From Aplysia californica (lineage: Eukaryota > Mollusca > Gastropoda > Aplysiida > Aplysiidae): a DNA stretch of 64,000 bases. Made by a program: the position numbers and the translations under genes. Location: contig NW_004797272.1 in NCBI RefSeq assembly GCF_000002075.1, forward strand, positions 3,658,195-3,722,194. The letters are read 5' to 3'. Positions 13,301 to 23,384 of the stretch are shown here, one piece after another (position 1 is the first letter of the stretch; each line of letters begins with the position of its first letter). The notes beneath the pieces were generated by a model that was given only the letters and a program-made list of their open reading frames with translations, made no database searches and was not told the origin of the DNA.

Positions 13301-16300
13301 CATTTCTGGCTCTCATGACACGCTCTGAACTCCATGCTGTCATGGTTGGAGGGTTTGGCACCATAGCTGGTGCTGTATTGGCAGCATATATTATGAAAGG
13401 GGTAGGTGATGTAGTTTTATCATTTATGCCTTTCTCTGTCCAATTGCAAAATCAGCAGCTTAAACAGTCGAACCTGCCTTAACGGAATCTCCCTGCTCCC
13501 CCCTTGATATAATTCTCTTTAATTACCTGTGTAAACCAGAAACCTGTCCAATGTGGAAACGCAATGAAAAATCGGCTCCCTTTTGAGGGTTTCACCTTCT
13601 ATCTAAAGCGGAAAATGCTTTGCCTGCTGAGCCCTGATTTGAAACAAAACTCGCAAGTTTGTTTCCGCCGGCTCTAAACTTAACGCCATGACCATTCCTC
13701 GGGTGAGGAAAGGGAGTAGGGGTGCAATTTGGGGGTAGATGTTACCCCATCGTGTGAACCTGAGCGACGCAGATGGTCAAGGTAGTGTGGATGTGAAATC
13801 TCATGACTGCCCGTGAGAGTAGTGAGCCACTACGGAAACTTTTCTGGGTGGCCAGAAACCAGAGATGTGAAATTAGATTGACCAATGCCTGCCGCCCTGG
13901 TCGTACGGTACGGCCAGCCGAGAAAAGAGTTCATCTAATTGTTGTTACATGATGGCAGTGAGGGGTGGCATTGGTTGACTGTGCTTGTTGCACCGATGGG
14001 TGGGACTAAGGGTGGAAGCAAAGGAGATGTTCTAACGTTTCTGTTTTTAATAGGCCAAACAGTGGTTCTATGAAAGGCAAGCACTGGTGTTAACTGGATA
14101 AGTAAACATGTCATTATCAGACAGGATAGCAGTTGAGAGGTGTGAGGTTTTGACCACTACTTGCCAATCGGACAAGCGATCCTTGATCCCACCGGCTGGG
14201 CCTTTGAAACCCCCCCCCCCCCCTTCCATCTCCCCCCATATTCCCGGAATTTTTTTCTGGCTGCCTTGTGATTCAGTCGTACACAGGTTCGACTGTATTA
14301 TGAAAGGTTAGGTGATGTAGTTATGTCATTGTATGTCTTGCTCTTATCTAATTGCAAATTTAGCAGCGTATATTTTGATATCAGTTGTGTAGAAATTATT
14401 ATGTCTACTGTTGCAATACTTGCTAATTAGAAATTACTCTGGAGTTTGTGCATTTGGGACTAATATTTGATGAAGAGCAAATTTCTTCACTAAAATGATG
14501 CTTTTAGTTAATCTTCTGTGTACTTTCCCCTTTTAAGCAACAGAATTGATTGTAACAAATTTTTGGTTTAAAAAAATTTATTCACCTCTTGTCGACTGTC
14601 ATAGGTATGATGTTTCGAACTTTTTTTTTCTCTGCAGGTACCTGCAACTCATCTACTGACAGCTTGCGTCATGAATGCACCTACAGCCCTTGCCGTTTCA
14701 AAAATACTGTATCCTGAGTTAGGCCGGAGCAAAATTGCAAAAATGAGGGAGGCAATCGAGCAAAAGAAGTAGGTTTATCTTACAGCTGAAATGTGAGGCT
14801 TTGTGTGGAATTAGGCAATCATAAAACTAATGAAGTTAAGATATTGGCATTTTCCAGGCAGTTTGGCCATTTTTATGGAGGGGGGGGGGGGGGGGGGGGG
14901 TTTGGGCTCAACACATTTCTGTGTGGATTTTACTGAAAAAACATTGATCAAAGTTTCAAAACATGTAAATTTTCAGTATGGAATGACCAAACTTTGGCGG
15001 CCATTTTCTCATCAATTTTACCTCTAAAGCCGGGCGACCCGCACCTCCTTCAATCTCAAATATCTCGACTTCTTATCAAGAAAGACAGGTTTTTTTCAAA
15101 ATTGAAAAATAGATAAAGGAACAAGCTTGTAGATGATACCAATAACGCTACATGGCCTGAAACTGACAAGTGCCTGATTCCACCGAGTTGTAACATTGTA
15201 ACACAAATATAATGATTTTATGAATCTCAGAAACTGACCGGAAGTTATGTTAAAATTATACAGTGGAACTCGGATTCAACAAGGTTCCCGGGCCTGACCT
15301 AAAGTCTCGTTGAATCCGATTGTCCGTTATAGCAAACATGAGGTTTTGTGTAGATAATTACAGGCACTGAGCATGTAATGTGTAAAGAGAAGTCACAAGT
15401 AGTGCCTGAAAGGCCTGCATGTTATGAGCTGTTTATTTTTTTATTATTTTTTTTTTTTGGTTAGTGTTTTACGGGGCTCACAACTGCATAAGGTCATATG
15501 AGCACGCGGGACACACCTAATATTTTCAGTTGGTAGGAATTTTTGAATTTTGCCCGGGTGGCGGCCGAAGCCTACTTTTATCGATTTTAGACCACCAAGG
15601 GGTCTTTAACGTGCGCAACTTGCACAGGGGCCCTCCGAGATTTTTCGCCCTTGTCTGAAAAGGGTAGGTGTAGATCTTTCCTACCAGAAGATCAAGGGTG
15701 TGGCAGAAAGACAGCAGTAAGGAGGAGCCAAGGAGTAGCAGTAGAAAGGCTGCAGAAAGAGCCAGGAACCCAGAGGAGAGGGCAAAGGAGGTGAGGGCAG
15801 AAAGCAGATGACAGAGCATTGCTGGAGAGCAGGAAAGGAGGTGAAAGACAATTTTAGAGATGAAAATTTTTCGGTCGCTACCCGGATTTGAACCCGCGAC
15901 CTTTGAATGAGAGGCCAACACCTTAACCTCTAGGCCACGAGAGCCGCCTTGTTATGAGCTGTGTAAAAAAAAGACCGATTCGTTCAAATGCACACGCCTG
16001 AGTCATCTCAATTGTTTTACCAAAATGTTGTGTTGCTGTGCAGAGCCTAGCATACGGCAACTTTTGATTCCATAGACCAGCGCACAATTCATTATGTAGA
16101 TCTACGTTAAGACTAGCTTATCATTGTAATAGTGATCAGTTGCTGAGGGGAAAAAGAGACTGACGCGTTTGTATCTGCGACGTTCAACGCCCGGACCGCT
16201 AGTGCCTGACCCCAAAGTTTTGTTGTGATATTTCATCTGTAACCAACTGCAAAGTAAGAATTTCAAGAATATCTTTTGTGGAATCAATTTCCTCATTCCC

Positions 16301-19300
16301 TAGACAAATTGGGTTGGTTCTCCACAGGCATGCCATTTGTTCTGTTGGTGTCATGCTGGGATATGATGCAGAGGGCAGTGGCTTGAATTACCGAACGGTG
16401 GTCTTGAACTGATTTTAATTTGTTTGACGAATGATTTTTCCGGTCAAGTTCTTCCTCTGAAAGGTCAGTTTTTAAATGTGGCTGCTCGGTTTCATTTTTC
16501 AGTGTCTACAACAATGTGATTGAAGCGGCTGCTGCAGGCGCATCTGCTGCCATTTCTCTGGTAGCCAACGTCGCGGCTAACCTCATAGCCTTTGTGGCCC
16601 TCCTGTACTTCGTCAACAGTACTATCTCATGGCTCGGAAGCTTTGTTTGCCACGCTGAACTTAGCTTTGAGGTAAAACAAAAAGTATTTTTGCTTTGTTG
16701 AATTTAAATTAACGGATTAATTAAATGCAATTATATTGTAATAATAATTATAAACAGAGGCAGTCTGTGGTAATGTCTACATCATTTCAATCAAGTTTGT
16801 TAAGTTAAGATAGTGAGTGATTTTCAAGTGCTCTGGTGTAGTTTGCCCCTTCTTTCCGATCAGACATCTGTCATCCTTATCGCCTCTCCTTTTTTGTGTT
16901 TGTTACTCTCTTGTAACACTTTTTCTCCTTTTCCAAGACAAGAAGCTAAGAAAGTTGGGGGTTTCAGATATGTTTCTGTTTTAAGGTTGCAGACAGGTTG
17001 GTGTATTTGATCATGAAATTGTGTGTGTAATCAGAAATTTCAGTCTCCTTACTTATTGTTAATGGAAACGTTTGATAATTCGCAGGTGATCTGTTCCTAT
17101 GTGCTGATGCCCTTGGCTTACATCATGGGTGTGGAGTGGGAAGATGCTGGAACTGTTGCCGAGTTGCTTGGAATCAAGACTTTCCTCAATGAGTTTCTTG
17201 CATATGACAAACTGTCAAGTTTTATTGACAATCGGGTTTTATGTCGTGGCGGAACAGTAATTTCTGTAAGTGTAGTCAGAGTATGTTGTTATTACACTTG
17301 TCTCTTTTATGAAAATTCCGTGTGACATCTTGTGTTTTCCCTGTTACGTCTATACAGTGGGCACCACTATAGCAACTGGACATGCTTATTATGGGGACAG
17401 TTGGTCTTGGTAGTCCTGTTTATAGCCAGGGTGCCCAGCAAGGTCGTAAAGTCGTAAAAAAGTCGTAAATTCGACGCCCTGGTGTAAAGATTGTAAATGG
17501 TAGTAAATTTGCCCTGAAAGTAATAAACATTTTATAAACGGTCGTAAATTTGCCTGCCTACTGAGTGATGAAGCCAGCAAGACTTTTCAGTGAACCCTAG
17601 CTGTGGTACATGACTCAGTTTTTGCCGGTCGCGATTGTGATATAATATTCGTTCAGCTTTTCCCAGTCCAAGAGTACGTTTCATGCGAAAAGACGGTTAT
17701 GGCGGCAGGCAGAAGTGTACGTGACACCTAGGCTTGATCGGGAAAATCAAGATCTACTTTCGCTTTCATTACCACCCAGAAATTTGACGCCGATAGGCTG
17801 ATATCGCAAAATTTGTGACATTCAGGTTGTACAGTATAAACGTTGTGTCGCCGTGCAAATAAAATTTAATAATTACTCGGAAAGGTCACCATGCTGTCAC
17901 GTGTGTGTGTGGCTGGAAAAAAACCCAAAACGAGCATCCGATTTTTAGATTGTCTGGCTCGCCATCATGACCGGTCAGTGAACCTTTGCGTGAGGCACCA
18001 CGAGATATGGCATCGGTGAGCACCGGTGTTTGTTGGGGTCGCCAAAGTCATTAAAAAGTCTGAGCGTTGCGAAGTATAGGACTACGGAATGGGGCAGGGA
18101 TTATTGATTTTTTAAAGAGGTACACTGGGGGGAGCGGGGAAGGGCTGAAAGCAACACTAGAGAACAAAAACTTGTAAGCAAATTTCAGAATTTTGATTAG
18201 ATTTAGAGCCTTCTGCAAATCGTGCGTTGGTGCAGGCCTTGTGTGGAATCGGAATCCTTCATACCTTGTAAGCCGTGTCATTGAAGTAAAGTGTTTGCGT
18301 TTCATTGGTTGGGTGATGGTAAATTAGAACAATATTGTAGCTTTCTGTTCAAGACTGGCAGATTTTCAGTGTCACTGCCTCTTGCCCTCCCACAGTTCTT
18401 ACACCTCTCGCACTGAATAGGTCTACTTGAGCCGTTCAAGTTATTGCTCTACTTTTAGTTTGAGCAATAATTTTTGTCTTTCACGTTGATAATATGAGTC
18501 ATGACACCCAGACTGGTTCTTGACAGTAGAAATTCTTGTTCAAGGCCCCTCCGAACGCTCAAAGTAGGATTCATTTTTTAAATACATAATAATGAGAGGA
18601 AAATATTATAATAGACTGAAATACTTAAGGCAAACAAGACCCCAGTGCGACACCTGACATGTTGTTGACTGGATATATTTTACGTGTGTGTGTGTGTTAT
18701 GTAACATGGCCCTGGAAAATGGATGACCCCCTGGAAAATTGAGAAGCCGGTTTGACAGTCACCCCTGTGTGTACACATTAGGTCTAAATCTATCCCCCTG
18801 TCACCACCACCAGGGCAGTGCTACTGAATGAGGCATCTTTAGGCCATTCCCAAAGGGAGGATATTAGCATGTTCTTATGCACAGTAGAATTGTAAATATA
18901 AGCTGATTTATATGTCATGCTCATACTGTGCTGGACCAACGTAGGGGGAACTGCTGCTTTTTCTGTCCTCTTCTTTACTATTGTCATTTTCCTCTACTTC
19001 TTTTGTATGTTTGTCACTCTTGTGAACTACTATTTCCTGGGTGCCTTGATAGTCGAAGCTTTATTCCCCGTTTGGACTTCCCTATTGCATCCACCCCTTG
19101 TCGCTCATATGACCTATGCAGTTGCGAGCGCCGTAAAAACCTTACTAAACCTACATCTAGCAGCGACCAAGCTTGCGATCGTCTGTCTATCCTCCATTTT
19201 GTCGACTGGACTTTGTTAGTTTGTTATTTTCGTTCCATATATTATGTAATAATAATATATGTTATTGTTGGCGCAAATGAACTCCCTTTTTCGAGATGGT

Positions 19301-20986
19301 GCGGGACTTGATTTGCTGGGTAGTAAATTCTTTTCTGGAAATATTGCTGGACTCCCTGTATAGCCAAAGCCTGCTGTATACAGAATTCACAAAAACTAAG
19401 TCAATACCACGATTTTTTAAGCCTTAGTTAAAAAGTGAAATACAATGTTGTGGAATACGGTATTGTAATTCCCTCTTCCAACTGCTCATATCAGTTTATG
19501 ACTTCAAAATGGTTGAACTGGTTAAGGTTTTTGTTGTTGTAAAGTTCTGATTTTACAGTGTGCATGCAAGTTATTTAGACATACAATTTTTTGGCTCAGC
19601 ACTCAGCATCAAATATTGTGTTTAATTTATACATATTTGCACTGGTGTTTTGGGTTGTTTAAATTCTGTAGTAGCAGGAGAAAGTCAGGTACTGGCAACA
19701 AATGTAACTAAACAGACAAAAGTGGACAAGAAAATGATTGAGGGGAAAATAAAAATGTAAGTGTATTGAGTAGGGTATGGATGCAAGAAGTCACTTTTTT
19801 TTTTTGGCTTTATTTATTAAACCCTGGTATATTTATTTATTTCACAACAGGTACGCTCAGAAATTATAGCCACCTATGCTCTGTGTGGGTTTGCTAATTT
19901 AAGCTCCATCGGTATCCAACTTGGAGGTCTGGGCCCTATGGCTCCTAATCGGCTGGGAGACCTAGCTCAGCTGGCAGTAACTGCTCTGCTTGGTGGCATT
20001 GTCACAAACCTCCTGACTGCATGTGTGGCTGGTGAGTGCACTAATAGAAATATGGGAGGTTCCTGATTTGACTTGGTTAGTTCTGATACATGGTTATGCT
20101 TATTAAATGTAATTTCAAATCATATTCTATGTCGAAAGGACTTGAACTTTGGATTAGCCCACATGAATCATCATAAATGTTTAACAACTGAGAAGAAACT
20201 CGACTTATAATACATTTTTATGCTGGATAAGAAAACACTAGAAACCTGCTGTTAACATTTTCTTTTGTTCAAGGAGTGCAGTATTTACTAATGTCGTTAT
20301 TGATACTTTGGAAAGTGAGCAGCCTTTTAGAACAGAGAACTTATTATTTTAGCATTTATTATCCCCATATTGACAGTAAAAAGGTTTCTCTGAGCAGAGA
20401 ACTTTTTATTTAAGTATTCATTATCCCCATATTAACCATGAAAAGGTTTCTCTGAATTGCTTTGTAACTTTTGAGGACAGTCATTTGAGGCTTGAGAAAA
20501 TAAATTTTCCACAAATGCTTATTTGGTGGCATTCTTGAAGAACAAACAAGTTTTTTCAATGATTTATAGTTAAACATTTGATTCATATACCACTTTAGTG
20601 GCTAAAATAGGATTGATGGATTTGGCAGCAGTTTTGTTATTGTTTTTGTAAGAATATTGTAAGTGTAGGTATTTGATTTGTTGTAGGCCTACATTAACCA
20701 GTCTTCAGTGCCAGAAACTTGTTTTGTCACCACTGTAAAGTCCATCTGATGGTGGCTTGTCTGGAATTTTTGAAAAGCATGTATCTTTTGATATGAATAT
20801 TGTATTTATGTAAGTGTGGGAATATTAACATATTATTTCTTTCTCACCACCCCAGGTCTGTTGGTCATTGAGACCCCCTTTGATATGGCAACCTGTCTGA
20901 ATACTACTGTTGAAGCTGTGATGAATGGGACTGTCTCTGCAGTGGTCAATGGGACTGTTGCTGCAATGAATGGAACAGCCATCTAG
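7162..20986 (+). CDS. SLC28-like: Concentrative nucleoside transporter, copy 1 (complete, 12 coding exons)
   Basis: CNT proteins are plasma-membrane symporters that use the sodium (or proton) gradient to import nucleosides. Coding exons: 7162-7336, 8050-8150, 9002-9240, 10111-10252, 11412-11600, 12159-12320, 13276-13401, 14638-14768, 16503-16671, 17086-17265, 19851-20031, 20856-20986. All junctions are GT-AG and phases agree, giving 1926 nt, or 641 aa plus stop; human CNT3 is 691 aa. An acidic cytoplasmic N-terminus (1-92) precedes a multi-spanning core. Family hallmarks are present: GTTAAES (Glu324, matching CNT3 Glu343), [25 protein letters not shown] (Glu495, matching Glu519), and [11 protein letters not shown] (Asn554 and Ser557, matching the nucleoside-binding Asn565 and Ser568). 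The start is the first ATG after a 3' splice site at 7152, with A at -3, and is conserved in copy 2. The human orthologue (SLC28A1, 2 or 3) cannot be assigned by eye. Confidence 0.95.
7690..7870 (-). repeat. Old tRNA-derived repeat in copy 1 intron 1
   Basis: Reverse complement holds GGTGCTCTGTTAACTCAG ... AGTTCAAATCCCTGACAGGG, a tRNA-like A/B-box arrangement. A diverged copy is at the same place in copy 2 intron 1 (49750-49915), so it is older than the duplication. Confidence 0.55.
8050..8150 (+). CDS. SLC28-like: Copy 1 coding exon 2: acidic linker before TM1
   Basis: Encodes aa 59-92: a DDDED acidic cluster, a Ser-rich run, then a basic KLKW before the membrane. The acceptor follows a T-rich tract and the donor is GTATGT. 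It is the most divergent exon between the two good copies (11 of 34 residues differ). Confidence 0.88.
8762..8960 (+). repeat. SINE family C (short, B-related)
   Basis: Consensus features: TGTGGTTTGCTCCTT, TATCAAACATCT, TTTGTGTTTGTTACTCTC, then tail TATATGACCTAATTGTG plus TTGCAAGTGCTGTAAAAC. This copy is in copy 1 intron 2 and is absent from copy 2. Confidence 0.65.
9002..9240 (+). CDS. SLC28-like: Copy 1 coding exon 3: first transmembrane segments
   Basis: Encodes aa 93-172. Two hydrophobic spans are visible, around [20 protein letters not shown] and [19 protein letters not shown] polar loop follows, then NHWHILKW, which matches the SHWFWLKW segment of human CNT3. The exon ends in phase 2 and Trp172 is completed by exon 4. 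Confidence 0.93.
9335..9392. repeat. (CTTT)n tract, copy 1 intron 3
   Basis: TTTC-type repeat with interruptions; not present in copy 2 intron 3. Confidence 0.85.
10111..10252 (+). CDS. SLC28-like: Copy 1 coding exon 4: transmembrane segments
   Basis: Encodes aa 172-219: two hydrophobic stretches separated by QRPSN, ending in the basic CSRAPRK. This parallels the FSKYPTRVYWRP region of human CNT3, which is completed by the VKWRP that opens exon 5. Confidence 0.92.
11412..11600 (+). CDS. SLC28-like: Copy 1 coding exon 5: [13 protein letters not shown] to DDHFFAFK
   Basis: Encodes aa 220-282. It contains [12 protein letters not shown] (CNT3: WRPVLWGIGLQF) and [14 protein letters not shown] (CNT3: FVFGEKYKDHFFAFK), both strongly diagnostic of CNTs. 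The exon is 189 nt, phase 0 at both ends. Confidence 0.95.
12159..12320 (+). CDS. SLC28-like: Copy 1 coding exon 6: first substrate-site Glu
   Basis: Encodes aa 283-336 (VLPVIIFFS...AAGNIFVGQ). It carries GTTAAES with Glu324, the counterpart of CNT3 Glu343 in the nucleoside/cation site. The protein sequence is identical in copy 2. Confidence 0.95.
13276..13401 (+). CDS. SLC28-like: Copy 1 coding exon 7: TEAP...[16 protein letters not shown]
   Basis: Encodes aa 337-378, including the TEAP and [17 protein letters not shown] blocks typical of the family. The last 20 or so bases of the exon, together with the donor, recur downstream in the intron as part of a roughly 73-bp tandem repeat. Confidence 0.95.
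13465..14295 (+). mobile_element. 831-bp TA-flanked DNA element (non-autonomous) in copy 1 intron 7
   Basis: Starts CAGTCGAACCTG and ends with its reverse complement CAGGTTCGACTG, followed by TA. Copy 2 has the uninterrupted sequence CAGCAGCTTATATTATGAA at this site, an empty site. The left TA appears mutated to AA. No transposase frame. Terminal sequence resembles pogo/Tc1-type elements. Confidence 0.75.
14638..14768 (+). CDS. SLC28-like: Copy 1 coding exon 8: [15 protein letters not shown]
   Basis: Encodes aa 379-422. [19 protein letters not shown] matches VPSSHLLTASVMSAPASLA of CNT3. A charged cytoplasmic segment ([15 protein letters not shown]) follows. Donor GTAGGT, phase 2. Confidence 0.94.
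14900..15230 (+). repeat. Dispersed repeat D, copy 1 intron 8
   Basis: About 330 bp with CTGTGTGGATTTTACTG, GCCATTTTCTC, TTTTACCTC and TTCCACCG in order. Also at 60536-60895 (copy 2 intron 8, same orientation) and 37665-38035 (pseudogene region). No tRNA-like head; class unknown. Confidence 0.6.
15433..15949 (-). mobile_element. tRNA-headed SINE (family A), copy 1 intron 8
   Basis: On the - strand: head GTGGCCTAGAGGTTAAGG with a B-box-like GGGTTCAAATCC, a ~400-bp body, then the tail CTCATATGACCTTATGCAG plus TTGTGAGCCCCGTAAAAC. A 13-bp target duplication TGTTATGAGCTGT is at 15420-15432 and 15950-15962. Absent from copy 2. Confidence 0.88.
16503..16671 (+). CDS. SLC28-like: Copy 1 coding exon 9: [13 protein letters not shown] signature
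   Basis: Encodes aa 422-478. It holds the CNT signature [20 protein letters not shown] followed by LIAF, and ends at CHAELSFE, matching DYPQLSFE of CNT3. Confidence 0.95.
16816..16925 (+). repeat. SINE family C fragment, copy 1 intron 9
   Basis: CTCTGGTGTAGTTTGCCCC through TTACTCTCTTGTAACAC; the tail is missing. The matching position in copy 2 holds a longer version (61890-62065). Confidence 0.55.
17086..17265 (+). CDS. SLC28-like: Copy 1 coding exon 10: second substrate-site Glu
   Basis: Encodes aa 479-538. MGVEWED carries Glu495 (CNT3 Glu519). [16 protein letters not shown] matches GYKTFFNEFVAYEHLS. The exon is 180 nt, phase 0, and differs from copy 2 at two bases. Confidence 0.95.
17427..19358 (+). 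mobile_element. hAT-like non-autonomous element (~1.93 kb) in copy 1 intron 10
   Basis: The 5' end CAGGGTGCCCAGCAA and the reverse complement of the 3' end CAGGGAGTCCAGCAA match at 13 of 15 positions. Flanks share TATAGCC(A) (17421-17427 and 19359-19366), consistent with an about 8-bp target duplication. Copy 2 intron 10 continues without this segment. Near the 5' end TCGTAAA is repeated (17441-17475), as expected of subterminal repeats. A SINE (18785-19158) is nested inside. No transposase frame seen. Confidence 0.65.
18785..19158 (+). mobile_element. SINE family B, 5'-truncated, nested in the hAT-like element
   Basis: Matches 28490-28925 (TATGCACAGTAGAATTGTAAAT, then CTCATATGACCTATGCAG plus TTGCGAGCGCCGTAAAAAC). 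A 100-codon hydrophobic open frame here belongs to the repeat, not to a gene. Confidence 0.72.
19851..20031 (+). CDS. SLC28-like: Copy 1 coding exon 11: [15 protein letters not shown]
   Basis: Encodes aa 539-599. [15 protein letters not shown] is shared with CNT3. Asn554 and Ser557 correspond to the nucleoside-contacting Asn565 and Ser568 of human CNT3. The protein sequence is identical in copy 2. Confidence 0.95.
20856..20986 (+). CDS. SLC28-like: Copy 1 coding exon 12: C-terminus with four N-glycosylation sequons
   Basis: Encodes aa 599-641 and the TAG stop at 20984-20986. The tail has four sequons: N614-T-T, N622-G-T, N630-G-T and N637-G-T, spaced 8, 8 and 7 residues. CNT C-termini are extracellular and N-glycosylated. 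The NGTV-type repetition looks like a small internal expansion. Confidence 0.93.
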
Positions 20987-22280
20987 GTCAGAGCAGTTCT
21001 GGAGATCCAAAACATAAAGAGAAGACTGCTGACTTGAGAAAGCCTTTGGTATAATACGAATGCCTAAGCTTGATATGAATACTGAGAGGTGCGAAGTAAC
21101 TCAGGATGTTGGAATTCATGTGCTGGTAATATTGCAGAATCTCTAAAAACGTTTCAGTTTAAGACTGATTCTTTAAAATCATATTTAATATGCATGGAGT
21201 TGGTTAGCTTGTGAATGAAATGAACAGATTTTTTTTCATTGCAGCTATGTCATTCAGTTACCCTTGCACCTTGACATGAAGAATGTGCATTCATGGATTC
21301 ATATGAACAACTCGGGAATCTTTTAGTCCCATCTTAAAATCTTCCTGCCTTGAGAAGGCCACAAAGTGGAGCCATCCTGACTGTTCTTGAGCATTGCTCT
21401 TTCCCCTTCACTTCACAATGTAGTCAGTTGTTTAGTTGCTGCAGGTGACAAATTCATTTCGCTGTGTGGGAGTTCAAGGTACAGTTCCAGGCCTGTCAAC
21501 TGTCCTGGATTCAGCAATTGGGAAGTTGAGAGCCTTGTCATATATACACTGTGCTAAAAAACAGACCCTGATGATATTTTGTTGGTTTTACGTAATCGGG
21601 TGTTATAACATTGGGTGTCTCTGACTGGGTTTTGACATTGTTGGCATGCCTGTTGCTCTGAGTGGAGTCTTAATTTTGTTCTTGTCCTTCTTAAGATTTG
21701 GAATATTTCCCCAATGCCTTACAGTGCTCTGCATTCAAAATGACTACGATAGTTGTATCGTGTAAACTTACTTACGCTACCAACTCATTTCATTGCGGTG
21801 CAAAATTTCATAAGAAATATTATTTTTTCAACATATTTTCTAGCAAAATACAATACAACAGTAACTTTATTCTTCACTTTTCATATGTCATGTATAGAGT
21901 CTTGAGAAATGGAAACTCGTTTTGAGGAAGTGTGGAATAATCAATCAAATTTTCTTACCCGACGTTTTTATTTATTTTATGCTTGCCTTGTCTACATTTT
22001 TGTTGTTGTTGTTTTCTTTATGTACTGCCAACATGTCCTTAGGTGCTGTCAAGTAAGATCCAAATATTTTACAAAATTATGAATGTAAGAAATGTACTAT
22101 ACCTGTGAGTTTTAGGGACATTGTTGATCATAATAATATAAGGAAAGATGATCTTTTTTGGTTCCACTGTTTTCTGCTAGTCAGATTTTTAAGGCACCAT
22201 TTTGTGTTCATTTTGCGTTCTGTATGTCAGATTACTGTTATTTTTATTTATTTTAAAAAATCTGTTATGACTTTCCTAAA
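20987..22280 (+). other. Probable 3'UTR of copy 1
   Basis: Directly follows the stop and contains no recognised repeat. It ends at the ATTAAA candidate. Extent is inferred, since no transcript evidence is available. Confidence 0.4.
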
Positions 22281-22286
22281 ATTAAA
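22281..22286 (+). promoter_or_regulatory. Candidate polyadenylation signal of copy 1 (ATTAAA)
   Basis: The first recognisable poly(A)-type hexamer after the stop, implying a 3'UTR of about 1.3 kb. It is a common variant hexamer, chosen by position only. Confidence 0.3.
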
Positions 22287-22414
22287 ATATAAATGAAAGA
22301 CTCAAAACTGCAGCTAACTTGCAGCATGGAGAAAAAATATTCCCTACAAATTGACACATTTTAATGAATCTTGTCTTCGTATTTTGCTTTCATGTTGCCT
22401 TTGCTCCAAATTTA

Positions 22415-22562
22415 TGTTTTCTGTCCTATCATACATCTATTGTCTCTATCTCTCCTTTTATTTGTATTTTACTCTCTAGTAACACCTTTAATTTTTGGCA
22501 CTTGTATAAACTAATCATGTTGCAAATGCTGTAAAACTGTTACATGTACTAAAATTTGAAAA
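22415..22562 (+). repeat. SINE family C
   Basis: TCCTATCATACATCTATTG through ATGTTGCAAATGCTGTAAAAC. The inverted flank duplicate at about 46075-46180 carries the counterpart. Confidence 0.55.
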
Positions 22563-23193
22563 CATTTTTTGTTTTATAAGTTTTTAGGAATTACATGCAT
22601 TGTGTTTTTTCGGTACCGTAACATGTTTCTATTTTGTGGGGTAGCTAAATTTATTGTGTTCATAAGAATTAGTAATATAAACCCTATTTCAGAGGCAAAG
22701 CTTTGCTTTAAGTTAGGTGACAATTTACACATATCACAAAATATCAGGCATTTTTTAATTACATTTGTCGAAGTGCAGATTTCCAGTTTTTTTTTCCCCT
22801 GGTGGTTCTGATATTTTCAATGCTAAAATGATGTTAAAGGTTCAAAGAGTTAGCGAAGGCTTTTGAACGTATGTTGGGTAGAGACCCATTATTTATTAAG
22901 AGAATTGTAAATAATAGACATGTTGCTATTTATTTGTCACTGTGGTGTTGAATGCTGTTATACTCTTGTTGAAATAATGTAGTTGCAGTGCTATTTGAAA
23001 TATTTTACTTCATTTGCTTGATGTGCAGTACCAAAATGACAGTTTTGACATATCAAGTTCCATTTTTTATACTTTTGCTTTATTTATTAGATGACTTTCC
23101 ATTTTCTGCTTTTTAAGTTAAAGGAGTTCAGAACTATACTCGTCAAACGTTATTTATTACAAATCATAATGATGGACAAATGGTCTCGTAGTA

Positions 23194-23384
23194 CAGCCGG
23201 GCACGGATAACTTGGGACACGTCAGGGATTGACAATAAATGTGTTTTGACTCATCCATAATTCTACTTTACCGATAACGGAAAATTAAAGAGATTTTTAT
23301 TTTTTTATCAGTCGATTAATGGCAAATTGTATGAGCTATCCATGATTTAGAGTTGTCAGTGTTCGTGCTATCTGTGCCCGACTG
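23194..23384 (+). mobile_element. 191-bp MITE with TA target duplication
   Basis: Left end CAGCCGGGCACGGATAAC; right end GCTATCTGTGCCCGACTG is its near-perfect inverse. TA on both sides (23192-23193, 23385-23386). Non-coding, in the 3' flank of copy 1. Length and TA duplication fit a Tc1/pogo-type MITE. Confidence 0.82.

Noticed and set aside
18917-19219. 100-codon hydrophobic open frame resembling a membrane protein
   Set aside because: It lies inside a family B SINE and its relatives at 28490-28925 are not open. T-rich repeat sequence explains the hydrophobicity.
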